This document shows, in pieces, positions 31,601-45,610 of a DNA stretch of 64,000 nucleotides. A program made the translations under genes and the position numbers. The notes beneath the pieces are model-generated. The model was not told the DNA's origin, did no database searches, and saw only the letters and a program-made list of their open reading frames with translations. The stretch covers positions 41,459,894-41,523,893 of the forward strand of contig CM019218.1 of the NCBI GenBank assembly GCA_009741485.1, in the 5' to 3' direction. Source of the stretch: Malurus cyaneus samueli (taxonomy: Eukaryota > Chordata > Aves > Passeriformes > Maluridae). Each line of letters begins with the position of its first letter. Positions within the stretch are counted from its first letter, which is position 1.

Positions 31601-34600
31601 ATATTTGCAAGATCAAATGATCACACTCTACCTAGAAGCTGTTGCATTAACATGCATCCCCTGTGCAGAGATGTTTTGTAACCCCAGCCCATCAATTCAC
31701 TAGAAGTCCTTCCCATCATGGCTGACTTAGGTTCCACTTGACTGCAACAACTGCAGAGGAAAACAAAACCCAAGAAATCACTCTCACCCCTTCCGAAGTA
31801 CCTGGCAGCCTTTCTGAATTGGCCAGCACTGGTTTGGGGAACGTGCCAAGCTCGTACATAAGTGATTTGTCCCCCCTTTCCCTCTCACTAAACATTGTTT
31901 CCTCGGAGGCCACCTAGTAGTACCCTCCCCTAAGGAACTCAGTACTAGGTTACAAGCTTAAAACACTTTTCAGCGTTCTTCAGCCAGTTATAAAAATCCC
32001 TTTGCAGACTGCAGAGTAAGTGTGTGTGAAGTAAAAACAGCGCACAGGTTATAAGTGTATCAGACACGCAAACAGCTCCTTTCCAAAACCCGAGAGAGGA
32101 TAACCAGCTGCAGTAATACCTTAATGCAGTACAGATGAGGCTTGGGGTGCTGTATTAAATATCAGAAACTCCAGCTGGAGGTGCATTATTTTTGCCTCTT
32201 CACCTTAGCCAATCCCATTCATCCAGAACAAGAGTCACAATTATTTGCAGATCACTTTTCCCAGCTTAATTACTGCCCTTTATAATCACAAGCAGTAAGC
32301 TGTATTTCTGGCTTCCCATCATACTTCCAGCCTGCCCCACATGGCTCCCTTGGTACCCAGAGAACCCTCTGGGCACCCACCCCCCACAACTACATCCCAG
32401 AACAGCACTAACTAAATCTTCTCCAAACTTTGTTGATCCCTGTCCCAACAGCACAATGGAAGAGATGAATGCTACTGTTCCAATCAGAAGTAATTTTGAG
32501 AAACTGGGACAAAATTCACTCTATGAGCACTACCTTTTCCACCTACAGAGCATCCCCAAGGAAATTCAAAGCCAAACCAAACCACAAAAGACAGTAACAA
32601 ATAAAATGCGGGAAAAGACTACACTCTGAAGAATACAAAGTTCGCTTTTGTTATCTGTGGCTGTAACTCAGCAGGGAACAAGCACACTGGCAAACAAGAA
32701 TAACTTTGAGTCAACAACTGAATGACTGATGACTTTGCAATGTACACACATATCCAGAGGGCACTGCCTGCTGGATTTCAGCAGAGTTCCTCACTTCTTG
32801 CTGATCTCACGGTGCTCAAGCCAAGGAATTTACGCAAGTAAAAAAATTCATTATTTCAAAGAAAAATAATTGGGGTGATGTTGCAAGAACACAAAGAAAC
32901 TCTTGGAATATAAACCCCTTGCCCCCCCAGGCAGCCTCAGCTGTTCCTGGCTAAGCAGCTGTATGGTGCATGCAGTGACTGCACCAGGGTAAAAAGGGAG
33001 TTACAGAACTAGACCAAAAAACCATGGGAAGAGGGAATGTGGGTGTTAGAGATCACAGGTACGAAGCGTGCAAAGCAAATCATTTAGGGCAACACATGCT
33101 CCTTTGAGTTGTCATTGAAGAGCCAGCAGACACTGCCTCAAAATTCATACTCACAAATGTGCATGGACTAGATATGTAATAAGGTCAGAAATGCAAAGAA
33201 ATGGTCTGTCTTCAGTATAACAACAAAGCAGGAAAAACAAGAGTGGAATACCTTTTGCAGACAATGCTACTCTCCCACCAAACTGAGAAGGCATAAGGCC
33301 TTTTTCCCCTCTTGCATTTGCTGCTAAACACTTGACAGGTTGTCAGCTCTCTAAACAAGTTGCTATATTTCTCTCTTTAGAAAAAAAACAGAATTAAACC
33401 AGATTTTGCTAAGTAAAGACAATCACATCTCATTTTGTAAATCGAGTCAAAAATACAGGAGACAGGGAAGCTGCACTGCATTCCTCAGATGCATTTGGCT
33501 TCCCAAGCTTCTCTCCATGACTGAAGATGGTCTGGAGACAGAAGGGGAAACATCGAGGCACATGAACCTGACCGAATTTCAGCTCAGTATGACCAGATGA
33601 ACCTACGATCCTCTGAACAGCAGCTTTAGGGCCATTAAGTTCCTACGGCTCCCCAAGGAAGTTATTGACAAGCTGAAAAAAAAAAGCTGTTTCTGCTCAT
33701 GTGATGTGCTATCAACAATAAAGAATGAACAGACTGTGAAGAAAAAAGAAATTCAGATTGCAGAAGAGAAAATATATTATTAAGTCCCTGGTCTGGACAC
33801 AATCCCTTGATCCCCAAGAAGTCTGCACAATGTGAAGCATTCCCACTTCCTCAGAAAACCAGGATACAACAGTCAAAAGTCCATTTGTTGCCCCAATATT
33901 GGGTCTCCATGCCCCCACCATTTCCACCATTAACAAAATCCTCCTTGTAGAAAAGTCACTGAGGTGAAACCTGCACAGTTCCATACTCTCAGAAAGAGTT
34001 TGGAAGGAAAATGTGCCTGGAAATCATGAGTCTTATCTCATGAATACATCAGCCAAGATGGAATATTGACCAGCCAGATGGATCTGACAAACACCTGGGG
34101 CTGACATGAGGGCAGCAGAGCATTAGAGGCTGATCTGCTGCAACAGCAGGACTCAAGTTACACATACTCTGAAATGCAATTCAGAGAAAAAATACTGCCA
34201 GCTCAGGCCCAGAAGCACATCACTTATATTCCTTCTTCTATCACACTATTCTTCAGAGCTTAACCCAGCTGGTCACATGTCACAGAAGAGCTGGCACACT
34301 GCTCCACGTTGGCAGCACACTCCTCACTGCAGCAGGTACAACAGGATATTGGATGGGCAGAGGTTTCATCTGCTACTGCCTTTTTTGCTGTTTCTGCCAA
34401 CACATATCCACAAAAATAGATGTAAGAAACCCTGCTTGTCACCCCACCCCAGCAGCAATGAGGCTGGGGGTGCACATGAAGTCAGAGGGGGACAGTGGAC
34501 CCCAAGAGATATTCCATACCATATGACATTGTGCTCAGGGTACACAGCTGGGGGAAGAAGGAAGGAGGGAGGGATGCTTGGACTGATGGCCTCTGTCTGC

Positions 34601-37600
34601 TCAAGTCACGGTTACTTGTGACACAACCCTGCCTTCCTGGGAATGGCTGAACTCCCTCCGGCCCATAAGGAGTGGGGAAGGAATTTCTCAGTTTGCTTGA
34701 CTTGCACATGTGGCTTTCCTACTAAGCTCCATCTCAACCCAAAAGTTTTCTCCCTTTATCTCCCCCATTCCACCAGGTGGGATTCAGTGAGAGGCTCGTG
34801 GGGCCAAGTTACCAGCTGGAATTAAGCCACAACAGGCACATTTAGCTGCAGGGGGCTTTACGAGTGTTTTTGGTTTTTTTTTGTTAGCCTTGTTTCAAAT
34901 ATTACCAGTTTTACCCATCTCCATCTCTCTGTTCCTTCGTTCCCCACTTGGTTCCCCTCTCAAGGCACAAGGCAGACAGCTTATACAGCTGAGGACAGCC
35001 CACACTGCACTATTGAGGCTTCATGGCCATCACACTTGGCCTCTAAAGAAACAAATGTTAAAGCCTAAAACTCCAAACCAGCACCACCCACCCATCATCC
35101 TTTCTCACCCTTATTAGCACCATGTGCCACAGTTCTGATGCTGAGAAGTACTTCTCAGCAAAACATTTTTCTTGTGAAAAATGATCAGACAGCTATTTGA
35201 TTTACGAAAATGTGCCTTGTTTTGAAATATCTGAAACAATCTAGTTTTAATATACAGAAAAGTAGGCTGCCAAAGGCTAACTGCATAAAGCTGTGACTGA
35301 ACAATAAATCTGTCAACAAAAATACCTTTAAGCATTAAAAATGTGTACTATGGCTCAACTGCAACCTTTTCTAGTCTGGTGTGCACCCGCAGCAGACAGA
35401 AGTTTTCAGACATGCTGCTGTCTCATGGGAACTGCAGATCATATGCCGGGCATTTCTCACCATGTGTTTCAAATTAAACAGCTTTCAACAAGACCCTCAA
35501 AGCAATCATCCCAGTGGGCTCCCACATGAACTCTGCAGTCCTTGAGCTAATACAGAGCAAAGTTCATCAAGAAGGGTAAAAGGCCAACTCCTGATTTTGG
35601 TTTCTCCAAGTGCCTTCAGAAGCAGGTACTCTGCAGTACAGGTGCTTCATGCTTGCTGAGGGATGGCATTAGAAGCAAGAACCAGCATCTTCACATGCAC
35701 AGGAATAAATTGTGCCCCAGGTGCTATTAAATTCAAAACTGACAAGTGTGGAACTAACAGAGACAACAAACAGTGACTTCAGCCTGAAGGTACAAATAAC
35801 CAAGGGTTACTTCTGGAGCAAGTGCCAGTGTGTTAGAGTCTGGTCACCCACCCCCCTCCTGCCCAGCAGAATTTTACCACAGTCAGCAAATTCCTGGCAA
35901 TCCAGATCAAGTTGAGCATCACTGAAATGCTATCTTTCGCTCCGGATATTTCTGAGAAATCATTATGCTCCTCCATAGGTTCATGTAGTGCAATGCTTGT
36001 TTTAGGCTTGTAGAAACAAAGGACATGTCTCCATCCAGAACACAAAGTTCCACAACTTTGCTCAGCAATTTCAGCCTGTGCACAGTTTTCAGCTGGGTTA
36101 CACACCGCAGAAGGGGCACCTTACATTACAAAAGCAAACCATGGGGAGCTCAGAAACTCAGGAAAAGTTCAGAGAGCCTGGTAATGGCCAAAACACGGTC
36201 CCAGTGCAACGGTTGAAAGGGAACTTCTGCTCAGCACTAAAAGAACTGGAAGAAAGGAACACATTTTTGGCTATTTCTCCTTTCTGCAAGGAAGTAGGAT
36301 CTTTGTGTATATCCTGAAATATAGCAAGTAAATACAAATTTAAAAAAAAATGCCAAAGATATGTGCCTCCACCGTCAGTTATCCTCACAAGCAAAACAAT
36401 CTGAAGGCTCTGCGATTATCGGTTTCCTCTAAAAAAACAACTCAGGTTAGAAACCAAAGGTAGTTTCACATGGAAGCTCTCCCAGGTGAGATGTAGCAAA
36501 AAAAACACTCCAGTTTATCTCAATGTAATATGACACTAGGGAGGTTTTCACCAAGAAGAGCTTCTTCCAAAAGTCTCCAAGCCAGAAATACACTTATAGC
36601 GATACAAAATAAAGTTTGTTGGCACATGCCTCCCTGCTTTGCAGTTTGACAGCTTGAGAGATGTGGAAATCACAGGGCAGGCTGGGTGGGAAAGCTTAGC
36701 CAAATCTATTTTTTTTCCAAACAAAGAAAGAATCAAATGCAGTAGCAGCTCTCCTCATTCCCTGTGGCAGGCTCTTCACAGCCAGCAAGTCTTCGGGTCA
36801 TGCACCAACCTAAATTTAAACCTATTGGTTATCAGAACCTTGAGGAAAAACATCCAAAGTTGAAACCTCTCTCTCAAATTGTAACACTTGAACTTGCAAC
36901 AGAAGCAAGAGATTATTCTTACTTCTCCAAAAGTTGTGACCTAAAAGCAGCAGCAAGACTGAATGGATTAGAAACTCCCACAAACTCATTTCATGCCGAA
37001 GATGCTCTGATCCTGTAATAAGGGGAGCGGTGAACTAAAAAGCCAAACTACCAACAAGATTAATCCACCTGGTTCAAAGAAGAGCTCACTATGCACTAAT
37101 TACCGACATCAAGAGTTTGCCTGGGTGAGGTGGTCCAAGCTCACAAAAATTAGGGAAAGGACATGCACGTGAAAACCACACTACAAGCAGTAGGTCTTAG
37201 TGCTTGCTTCTGACTCGCATTCTGAAGACTTCAGCTCCACAGTACTCCAGTACAAACCTGTCCAGTATCATCCGATCAGCAGAACACCATTACAGGTCAG
37301 GAATCAACAGGTGGAACAGATTGTGACTGAATGAAATCAGATAGAAAACAAAAGACGTGCAAGAATTAAGTAATTCACACTTGGCACTTCTGCCTATAAA
37401 GCCACACCTTTTGTTTCAAATTGTTTGCTGCCAGAGACCCTGCAAGACTGGAATGAGAAATGGCTATAAATGCAGAAGAGTGAGAACACTTGCAGCCAGC
37501 ACTGAGTCTAGCACTGCCTCAGAATACTAAGAGAAGATGCACCAACGTTGCTTTCCTCAAAAGCTGCAATTTGTAGTAAACCAAGAACTACCCTAAAAGC

Positions 37601-40600
37601 AGCAGAGTCATCCCTACAAAATTAAAGAAATCTCAGAGTGACACAGTGCATGCTTGGCATCATAACCATCAACTACTGAGAAGTGTGTTTGCATCTTAAA
37701 ATTGTGCAGAAATCTGAAAGTTTACAAAAGAGATCAGAGCAAACTCCAGAGATATTTTTAAAGTGACAGCAATGGGTCAGAGGATCAGCAGTCTTCTCTT
37801 GGGGCTCCCTCTCTATTTTGGGCAGTTTAGAACCAGCATCTTCTCAGATGTGATGGAGAAGGGCACTTTCACTTCAATTACCTCAAGTTATATCATGAGG
37901 TAAATCTGCCTAAGCAGACAACAGAGCAGAAAAACTGTACTGCAATGAGAATCATGTGTTGAGGGTTTTGGGTGTATTGGCTTTTTTTCTGACAGCCATA
38001 TGAAGAGGAACTTGCTTAGCAAGCCCTCTAGCACCTATAGGCCAAGACGGGAAACTCTCTACCTATGAAGATGCATATTAACATCTACAACATCAAACAA
38101 TCTCTAACTATTTAAACTGCATGCTCACTATTTCAGTCTTTGCTTTTTAAAGCACTTCCCTCCAGCAGTAACATTACTGGAGATGAGAGAAAAACACCGA
38201 AATAAATTTGTCCCTGTATTTTATTTACAAACTGTCTCCTTCATCCAGACATCTTTCATGCAGATGAATCTCTGTATGAGACCCAGTGTTACAGCTCTAT
38301 GTTCACTGGATGGCATTCACCGTGCCTTGCTCAGAAGCTGTAAATGTGAATGCCTGAGTCAGCTGTGTATCACAATTTTGGAGCATGTGTTTTAACTCCA
38401 GAAAGGACCTCTGCAGGCGCTACCCTACTGATTTACTGCAAACAAATTTGTCCCAAGACACGCAATAACTTAAGAGCTCATTCAGTAGAGGGGTTTGTTT
38501 TCAGTCAGTGCCCAGGGGACAGGCTGCCTACTCCATAGTTTGCATTACATCTGTTTCCACTTTCAGAGGGGTCAAAGACCAAGTGCAGAACATACCCCCC
38601 AGAAAGAACTGCTTACTAATATTGTCAAAACCTGCAGAAAAAAAAAAGGCAACCAAAGCCCACCAACTCACCAACATTTTCTGTTTATATTTTATTTTTG
38701 GACTCTTTCATTCAGATATTCCTTAAGAGGATGGATCATTAGCACTGGAAACCTACTTCTGCTACAGCTTTAATTCGCTGAATAGATTTCATTGCATCAA
38801 AATACATCCAGCTTCTATACATGATAAGATTTTCAAAACCTAGAAATCCTTGCTCCCTTTGCAATGGACAGAAAAGAAGTAAACAGGAATCTATGAATTC
38901 ATGTGATTCAGTCAAAAGCTATTTGCTAAACAGAAAACAAACACAAGTTCCTGCTCTTGCTTCCCAAGTCAGCTGGTAACAAAAGCCATTTGCATTAGAG
39001 CACAGCCCAGGCCATGTGCTTCTCAAACTCAAGCAAGTGTCCCTGAAGAATCTTACTAGCTGTCTCCACATTGGCATATCTGTCTTAAGCAGTAATTCTT
39101 TAAACACACAAAACCCATGTTTAACTTGATATTGTGAGAGTAAATCTAGCAGAACCTGTAGAACCAGGACCTGCATAAAATTGAGTTGTGCAGCCATCAG
39201 CAGACTCATGACATTGCATTCCCTTGCTGGCTTCATCACCCAAAATGTGCCCAGTGGAGTCAGGTGTACCCCGGACATTGTCAGCCATGCATTTCAGCCA
39301 CAACATATGCCTACTCCAGCCACCTCAGGGATGGTCATTACAGCCAGAACACATGGACCCTGCCATTTCCACAATGCAAATATCAACTGCTGGCTTATAA
39401 ACTCCCTTAAAAAACATCATCATAGATGAAGATGTAATTTATGTCTTAGCAATGCCTGATTGCAGCCCATAAAGCTTGAACTGCATCAAAAGCAGCATGG
39501 CCAGCAGGTCGAGGGAGGGAATTCTGCTTTTCTACTCTGCTCTGGTGAGACCCCACCTGGAGTCCCATGTCCAGCCTCTCTCCTATGAAGACAGGCTGAG
39601 AGAGTTGGGGTTGTTCCGCCAGGAGAAGAGAAGACTCTAGGGAGACCTCACTGTGGCCTTTCAGTACCTAAAGGGGGCTCATAAGAAAGAGGGAGTGTAA
39701 CTTTTAACAGGAAGATGGTGACAGGACAAGAAGAGATTTAGATTAGATGCTAGGAATAAGTTCTTTCACTGTGAGAGTGGTGAGGCACTGGCACAGCTGC
39801 TCAAGGAAGCTGTAGATACCTCTTCCCTGAAAGTGTTCAGGGCCAGGTTGGATGGGGTTCTCAGCAACCTGATCATCTCTGCCCACAGCAAGAGGGTTCA
39901 GAATGATGATCTTTAAGGTCCCTTCCAAGCCTAACCCTTCTATGATGGGAATAAATGCTCTTTGCCTGCACATGGAGAATTTCAAGATATCACTGGGCAT
40001 TTCTCACCTCTCAGAATGACCCATCCTTAACCCCTTTAATAAGCTAATCTCTGTTTATCTAATGGAAAAAAAAAACCAAGAAACCTTTTTTTTACCCACA
40101 ATGTTCTTCCTTTTTAGTTAGATATAGAAGTTTAAATCTAGATGCTACTGCCAGCAAGACAACACTCCGATGATGTAAAGCTTCATCAAGAGGATTGGTG
40201 GTATAGAGTAGTTTTGCTGACACAAAATCACCAGCCCAACCTTTGTAATATGGGTTAGTCCATAGCACTATGGACTATGGGCATCAGTTCAAAAGAGCAG
40301 CACAGGAGCAAGACAGACCAACCCTTCCTTATCTCACAGGGTGGGAAAAGGGGTGTGAGAAGACTGAGTCATTTGTGTACAGCTACAGGAGGAACTGGTC
40401 AGAGCTAGAAGTGAAAATTCAAATCAAGTCTCTTGAAATCCAGCTCAGCACATAGCAACAAGACAGTCAGCTTTTCCTATGAAAGCATATATGTAGTGAG
40501 TGTGTCATTAGAAGCATCTCAGGAACATCCAGAAATACCTCCTGGGATTTATCTTTTCAGATGGAGAGAGGGGAGGAGGAGTGTTCCTACAACACAAATC

Positions 40601-43600
40601 ACATACAAATCAAATTCTTATATTAATACTGACATTCAAAGCATGACATACATTGAGAAATGTGGAAGAGGTAACACAAATGCATGAGGCAGCCTCCTCT
40701 CCAGTTAATGGTTTGCTTAATTCTAGACAGACCACAAATATTTCCCTTCAACCAGCTTGCATTCAGACCACTTCTACTTTTATTTCCTGTTCTTCAGTTT
40801 ATTCCTGGCTCATGAACAGGGATTAATTTTGTCCTCACCCATCTGCATGTGCTCAGTTCCTGCTGACCTCTATGGAGTTTCTCTCTACTAATTGACTTGT
40901 TTTATAGCAGTTTCAAATCTATCCAGAGAGAGCAAAAGCAAAAATAATGATTTGGAGTATAGAAACTTACCATGCAAACACTTGTAACTGTTTTCTTGCT
41001 GTCAGGAATTATTTCGCCTTTAGGGAAAGCAAAAGCCAATAAAAGCCTGGATACAGTAGGACTACAGCTGAAAGCATAGGAAAAAAATGTGTAAAACGTT
41101 ATTGTATGCAACCAGAGAGGCATTTCTGGGAGACTCAAAGCATTTTCACAAAGAAGTGGAAGAGTGGAAAGATTTATCCTGCTTTTTATACAGAGAAGCC
41201 AAACAAAAAAAAAATATAGAAGAAGACTCAGCAAAAGAACTTGTTTAATCCTATTAAAATTAATGAGATTTCATCCTGGTCTCCACACACTAGTTGTAGT
41301 AGGAGTTTAACTTAAGTGGATTTAAAACCAGATTTAGTTAAAGTGCTGCAAAGTCTCCCCAAGCCAAACACAAACATAAATCCAACACAAACAGACATGT
41401 AAAATTCAACACAAATTTTATCAGCCGCTCTCCTTCACCCTTTTTTTTTCTTAAACTAATCTGAAACAAAGGACACCATGAGAAATATATGCTCACGTGT
41501 TTTGCTGGACTATTGTATAAGTAGTTCTCCAGGCTTGGCACCAAGTCAGAGGCAGGTGGAGCCAGGAAAGGCAATCCCAATGCCCTCCTGGACAGTCATT
41601 GTTAGTAGAAGCAGTGAAGGGGACTTGTTCAATGTTAATAAAAAGGCTTTTTGTACACAGACCACCTCCCCCTCCCTCTCTGCGTACTTAGGGAATAACA
41701 GAGGTAGCTATGGGGGCTTGGACACCCCATAGCCACATCTGCAGAACACAATTTAGTTGCCCTTTAGGAGACACAGCCCAACTGAGACTTCCCAAGCAAA
41801 GTTGCCAGGAGCTGTGGCAAAGGCACAGAGCAAATCCACATCACTACAACCTGCACTGCCAGCACAGGCCAAACTTTCTGCATGAATGGAGGGCCAGCTG
41901 GTTCCTCAAGCAGGTGCAAGATGTACAAACAGTCTTTGGGTCCTGTCACCCATGGCAGTATGCAAATAAACAAGTACCCATCTCCCTGGCTCTCTGCCTT
42001 CTGTTCCTTTCTTCATACCACGTTGTCCTGTAAGAAAAAAACAACCAAACAAGCACCCAGTGTGCTTTCCAAATGGCTGACAAGTTATCACATGAAACAG
42101 GAGGAAAAGACGGGATGGAGAATCCAGACCCGCACACTATCATTCCAGAGATCTCACAACCTGCAAAGGATGTTTAAAGACCAGCCTTCCTATCATGGCA
42201 ATGCCACCACTGGGGAAAGGGTTTCAGTGCCATCCTGTCTGACAGCACAGCACAGCACCACCTCGGTGCCAGTGCAGCAGCACATCCACCTCCCAGCACT
42301 AATACCCAAGACCTGAGCCTTGAGGTCACACCCAGAACAGCAAAGGAAAACAAAGCCAGCAAAGGAAATGGAAGACTGTCAGATATTTTGGCAGCTATGG
42401 GAACAGACATTCAAAATTGCCCTGAGGAAACCTTGTTCCAATGAAAACACAAGAACAGCAAAGCAGAGCCCTCAGCTAAATGCAGGGTTTTCTCCTACAG
42501 AATCAAAGCAATCCAGACAGCAAAACAGCAAGCAGCCAAGTGCTACTTTACACACCAGCAAGACAATCAAGTGGTTCCATGGAGCATTAAAGCCCACTTC
42601 TGCAGTTCCTACCACTTGCTTTCATTGGATGAGTTGTTCACAGGCACATGCAGAAATGTGCATGCAGATATTCCTTCAAGAATCAGGTCCCCATACCATG
42701 GTGTCCTTTCCTGACTGAATGCTGGATCACAAGAACCCTGGGCACCCCACCTGCATGCGTACTCTGTCGGGCTGCCAGCAGTCAAAAGCTGGAAGAGCTA
42801 TGAACCCAAAATGCCCAACCAGGTCCTGCCTGCACTAATTTTCAGCATTGTCATTGTCTCTGCAGTGCCAAAAGCATCCTCAGATCCCAGCTGCCAATTC
42901 ATAGTACCTTCACTAACTCCTCCCAGTCTAAGCTGTAGGAAGGGAATGGAAAATGACTGAAGGAATGAACACATCAAATGCCTGCTACCATCAAGCAAGA
43001 AAAGGTTCAATCGCAGTTGACTTCACAGGACTTCCTGGCTTCGCTGTCAACAAAGTCAATAGCCTTTGGGAGCCCCTTCCACACCCAGCCAGGCTGGGGA
43101 TCATTGATATGTGGGGTAGGACACCTGCAGAACAGGCTGGAAGCTGGGAAGGGAACCAGCCTTGCTGAGCCAGAACACACAGTGTCAGATGGCATCCAGC
43201 AACAGCACACACAGCAGAGATATTACCCTCCCAGTCCTTTAATGGGCAGGAGGAAAAAAGGTTACAAAGATCATCTTGTCTGGCTGCTGGTTCAGCACAA
43301 CCCACGGAGTTTCATCCAACAGTTACTGCGTCGGATGGGGCAGGATGAGTATCTCATGTACCTCACAAATGAACTTTGAACTAGCTGTGTACATAGGTAC
43401 AAACACCTCCTTCAGAAAAGCATCCCATCCCAATGGAAACACTTAAAATGGCCAGCTGGTGTGGATTTTCATCGCTCTGCAGGGGAGCTGTGGCAATGCA
43501 CAGCAGCTAAGGAACTACATGCAAGCCCTGGCAAACTGACTGCTTTCTCCTCCAGTTTTCCCAGCACAAACAAACATCTCCATTCCTTAACGTCCCTGCA

Positions 43601-45312
43601 ACCTTCTTCCTTGAAAACTTAGTAACATACAAGTGAAAAGTATGCTAGTACATTTCCTGTAATCCAGGGTGTGCATCTAGACATTTCAAATACTTCACCG
43701 GCTCTTCAGCATTGAAATTTTTCATCACCAAAGCATGAAATTTTGCTTGCAAATTACTTCCATGGCCTTCAAAAAGCCTGTGCCAGGAGACTCCCCTTAG
43801 AAGGCAGAGGCTCCAGTTTGTATGGATGTGCCAATAAGAATTTCAATAACAGATAACCAGATGCAAAGTCTGTTTTCTGGCAGGTGTTTAGAAATCCAAC
43901 AGGGAATTTGCAATTAAAACAAAAAATAAAGATGTCCTCACCAACATATTAAGAGGCATGTAGAGTGGAATTTCTCCCAGAAAAGGACTAAAACAATACA
44001 TGCTTTATATATACGTAAAAGCTAGAACCAGGCAGCAAACATGCACAGCACATGCACAAATCTGCTACAGACATGAAAGCTAATAGATTCCTTCTAAACG
44101 ATCCATTGCCATATAATGGACTACATTAAGATACATAGTAGTGGTTGATTATGGTAGATAGATTAGATTGATACAAACATACACGTACTTTGGAGACAGA
44201 AACACTGCACCACCCTGCATCTTACAGTCTAGTTTTCAAAGCTACTGCTCAATCACAAACCCTCTGAGGACTAAAGGGCACCAAATGTTCACGATCAGCA
44301 AATTTACGTTGCTCATTAGGACTGCACTGCAATTTAGCTTAAGGTGGGGAGGATTTCTTGGGTCTGTCCCTCAGCAAACAGTCAGCTAACTCACTTTATC
44401 AGGAAACAGCAGTGGTGTTGCATGACCAAGTCTGGCAGGGATTCAGTCAGCTAACATGTAGGACAGCAAGGCACATTACTTGACACGATCCTCTGACAGG
44501 AGCTTTCTTTGCCAATCCTAGAAAACAAAGTTGAGGAGACAGAGGGGAAAGTTAAAGGATTTGCTGAATCCACCAGAAGAAGATTCACTGCAACAAGATA
44601 TCCCCACAAAATGCTGTATTTGAGAGCTTGGTCAAAGAGCAGTGTTTATTCTTCCTGCCATTTCCTGGACTCCAGCTGACACCTTGCTAACATTGCCCAG
44701 GGTTCAGTTAAACCTTCTGAAGACTTTTACGTAAGGCAGGATAAATTGAAAAACATTTCAGTGCGATACCACAGGATGCCACTTACCAGCGTAACCTCAA
44801 CTGCACGCCCTCAACATTACTTACTGGGACACACGATGTATTTACATATGAATGATGCCGTGCGCAAGGGTGGCCACTCCTACAGACCGCGGATCTTTGA
44901 GGTGGTCCATAAGGCCTAAATATGTTACACTCCGGCCGTGAGTTACTTGCTGAGTCAATCACCTCTTCCCCGCAATGAGACCCAGTTCTCTTCGCTCCCG
45001 CCTCCCCACCAACAAAACCATCTACAAGCGTTCACAGACCGCAGGGGAGCAGAGCAACCGCTCCCTCCACCACTACGGGGAGGGGGCTGCAACTTACTGC
45101 AAAATTTATTCGCAACTCGCGCCGCAAATGTGCTCGCAACTCATGCGGCAGTTCGGAGGAACGGCTGCCGAGCCGCTGAAGCCCCACGCGGGCCGCGGCT
45201 CCTCGCCCGCCGAACCCGCACGGGCCCCGCGCCCTCAGAGACCCCCGGCACCGCGCCCCTCCCGCCGCGCTCCCTCAGGCCCAGAGCGAGTCACCGCCGC
45301 CCCGCGACTCAC
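28683..45312 (-). other. C11orf24: C11orf24 intron 1 (predicted)
   Basis: This stretch of about 16.6 kb runs between the CpG-island donor and the exon 2 acceptor. It holds one CR1 copy (39.5-39.9 kb), short A/T tracts and otherwise unique sequence. No coding exon is recognised on either strand. A 224-codon open frame at 30224-30898 (+) and an 84-codon frame ending at 37018 (+) are discussed under findings. The extent depends on the first-exon prediction. Confidence 0.55.
39478..39948 (+). mobile_element. CR1 LINE in intron 1, with an internal deletion
   Basis: Recognisable CR1 blocks are GCATGGCCAGCAGGTCGAGGGAGG, GGTGAGACCCCACCTGGAGT, CTATGAAGACAGGCTGAGAGAGTTGGGG, GGTGAGGCACTGGCACAG and the 3' end CCTAACCCTTCTATGATGG. 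After GTCCAGC (about 39572) the sequence jumps to CTCTCCTATGAAG, skipping about 100 bp normally found between them. It lies antisense to the host gene. Confidence 0.93.
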
Positions 45313-45480
45313 GGTGCGGCGGAGCCCGGCGGAGAACGCGGCCCGGGGCGGGAGGGCGCTCGGCGGGGCTGCGCGGCCCCGCGGGCACGAAAGGCAGGGA
45401 ACGGCAGGGAGAGCCCCGGGAACAGAAGGGACGGAGCACCGGCCCCCGCGCCCCGCCACATGCCACGGCCAAGCCCCGCC
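45313..45480 (-). other. C11orf24: C11orf24 non-coding exon 1 (predicted, 5' end unknown)
   Basis: In the CpG island the minus strand has GCCGCACC|GTGAGT, a near-consensus donor at 45313/45312. It is preceded by GC-rich sequence without a start codon that could read into exon 2. GC boxes and a CCAAT box lie 150-240 nt upstream, so transcription would start somewhere around 45350-45480. The 5' limit given is a guess. Confidence 0.4.
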
Positions 45481-45502
45481 CCGCCGCGCCCCCTCGCTCG
45501 CC

Positions 45503-45507
45503 ATTGG
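45503..45507 (-). promoter_or_regulatory. CCAAT box (NF-Y type)
   Basis: CCAAT on the minus strand (GGGCCAATGG context), flanked by GC boxes inside the CpG island. Confidence 0.5.
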
Positions 45508-45520
45508 CCCGCCGCCGCCT

Positions 45521-45541
45521 CGCCCCGCCCCGCCCCGCCCC
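45521..45541. promoter_or_regulatory. Tandem GC boxes (Sp/KLF type)
   Basis: Four consecutive CGCCC units at 5-bp spacing, giving overlapping CCCCGCCCC matches. They lie about 210 nt upstream of the predicted exon 1 donor. Confidence 0.6.
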
Positions 45542-45599
45542 CGCGCGCGCCCCGGAAAGGCCCCGGGATGGCGCCGGGGGCACAGGGCGGGCGCTGCCG

Positions 45600-45610
45600 C
45601 GGAAGTGACG
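45600..45610 (+). promoter_or_regulatory. ETS/CRE-like composite site
   Basis: CGGAAGTGACG combines an ETS core (CGGAAGT) with a CRE half-site (TGACG). This combination is common in housekeeping promoters. It sits at the upstream edge of the island. Confidence 0.4.
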
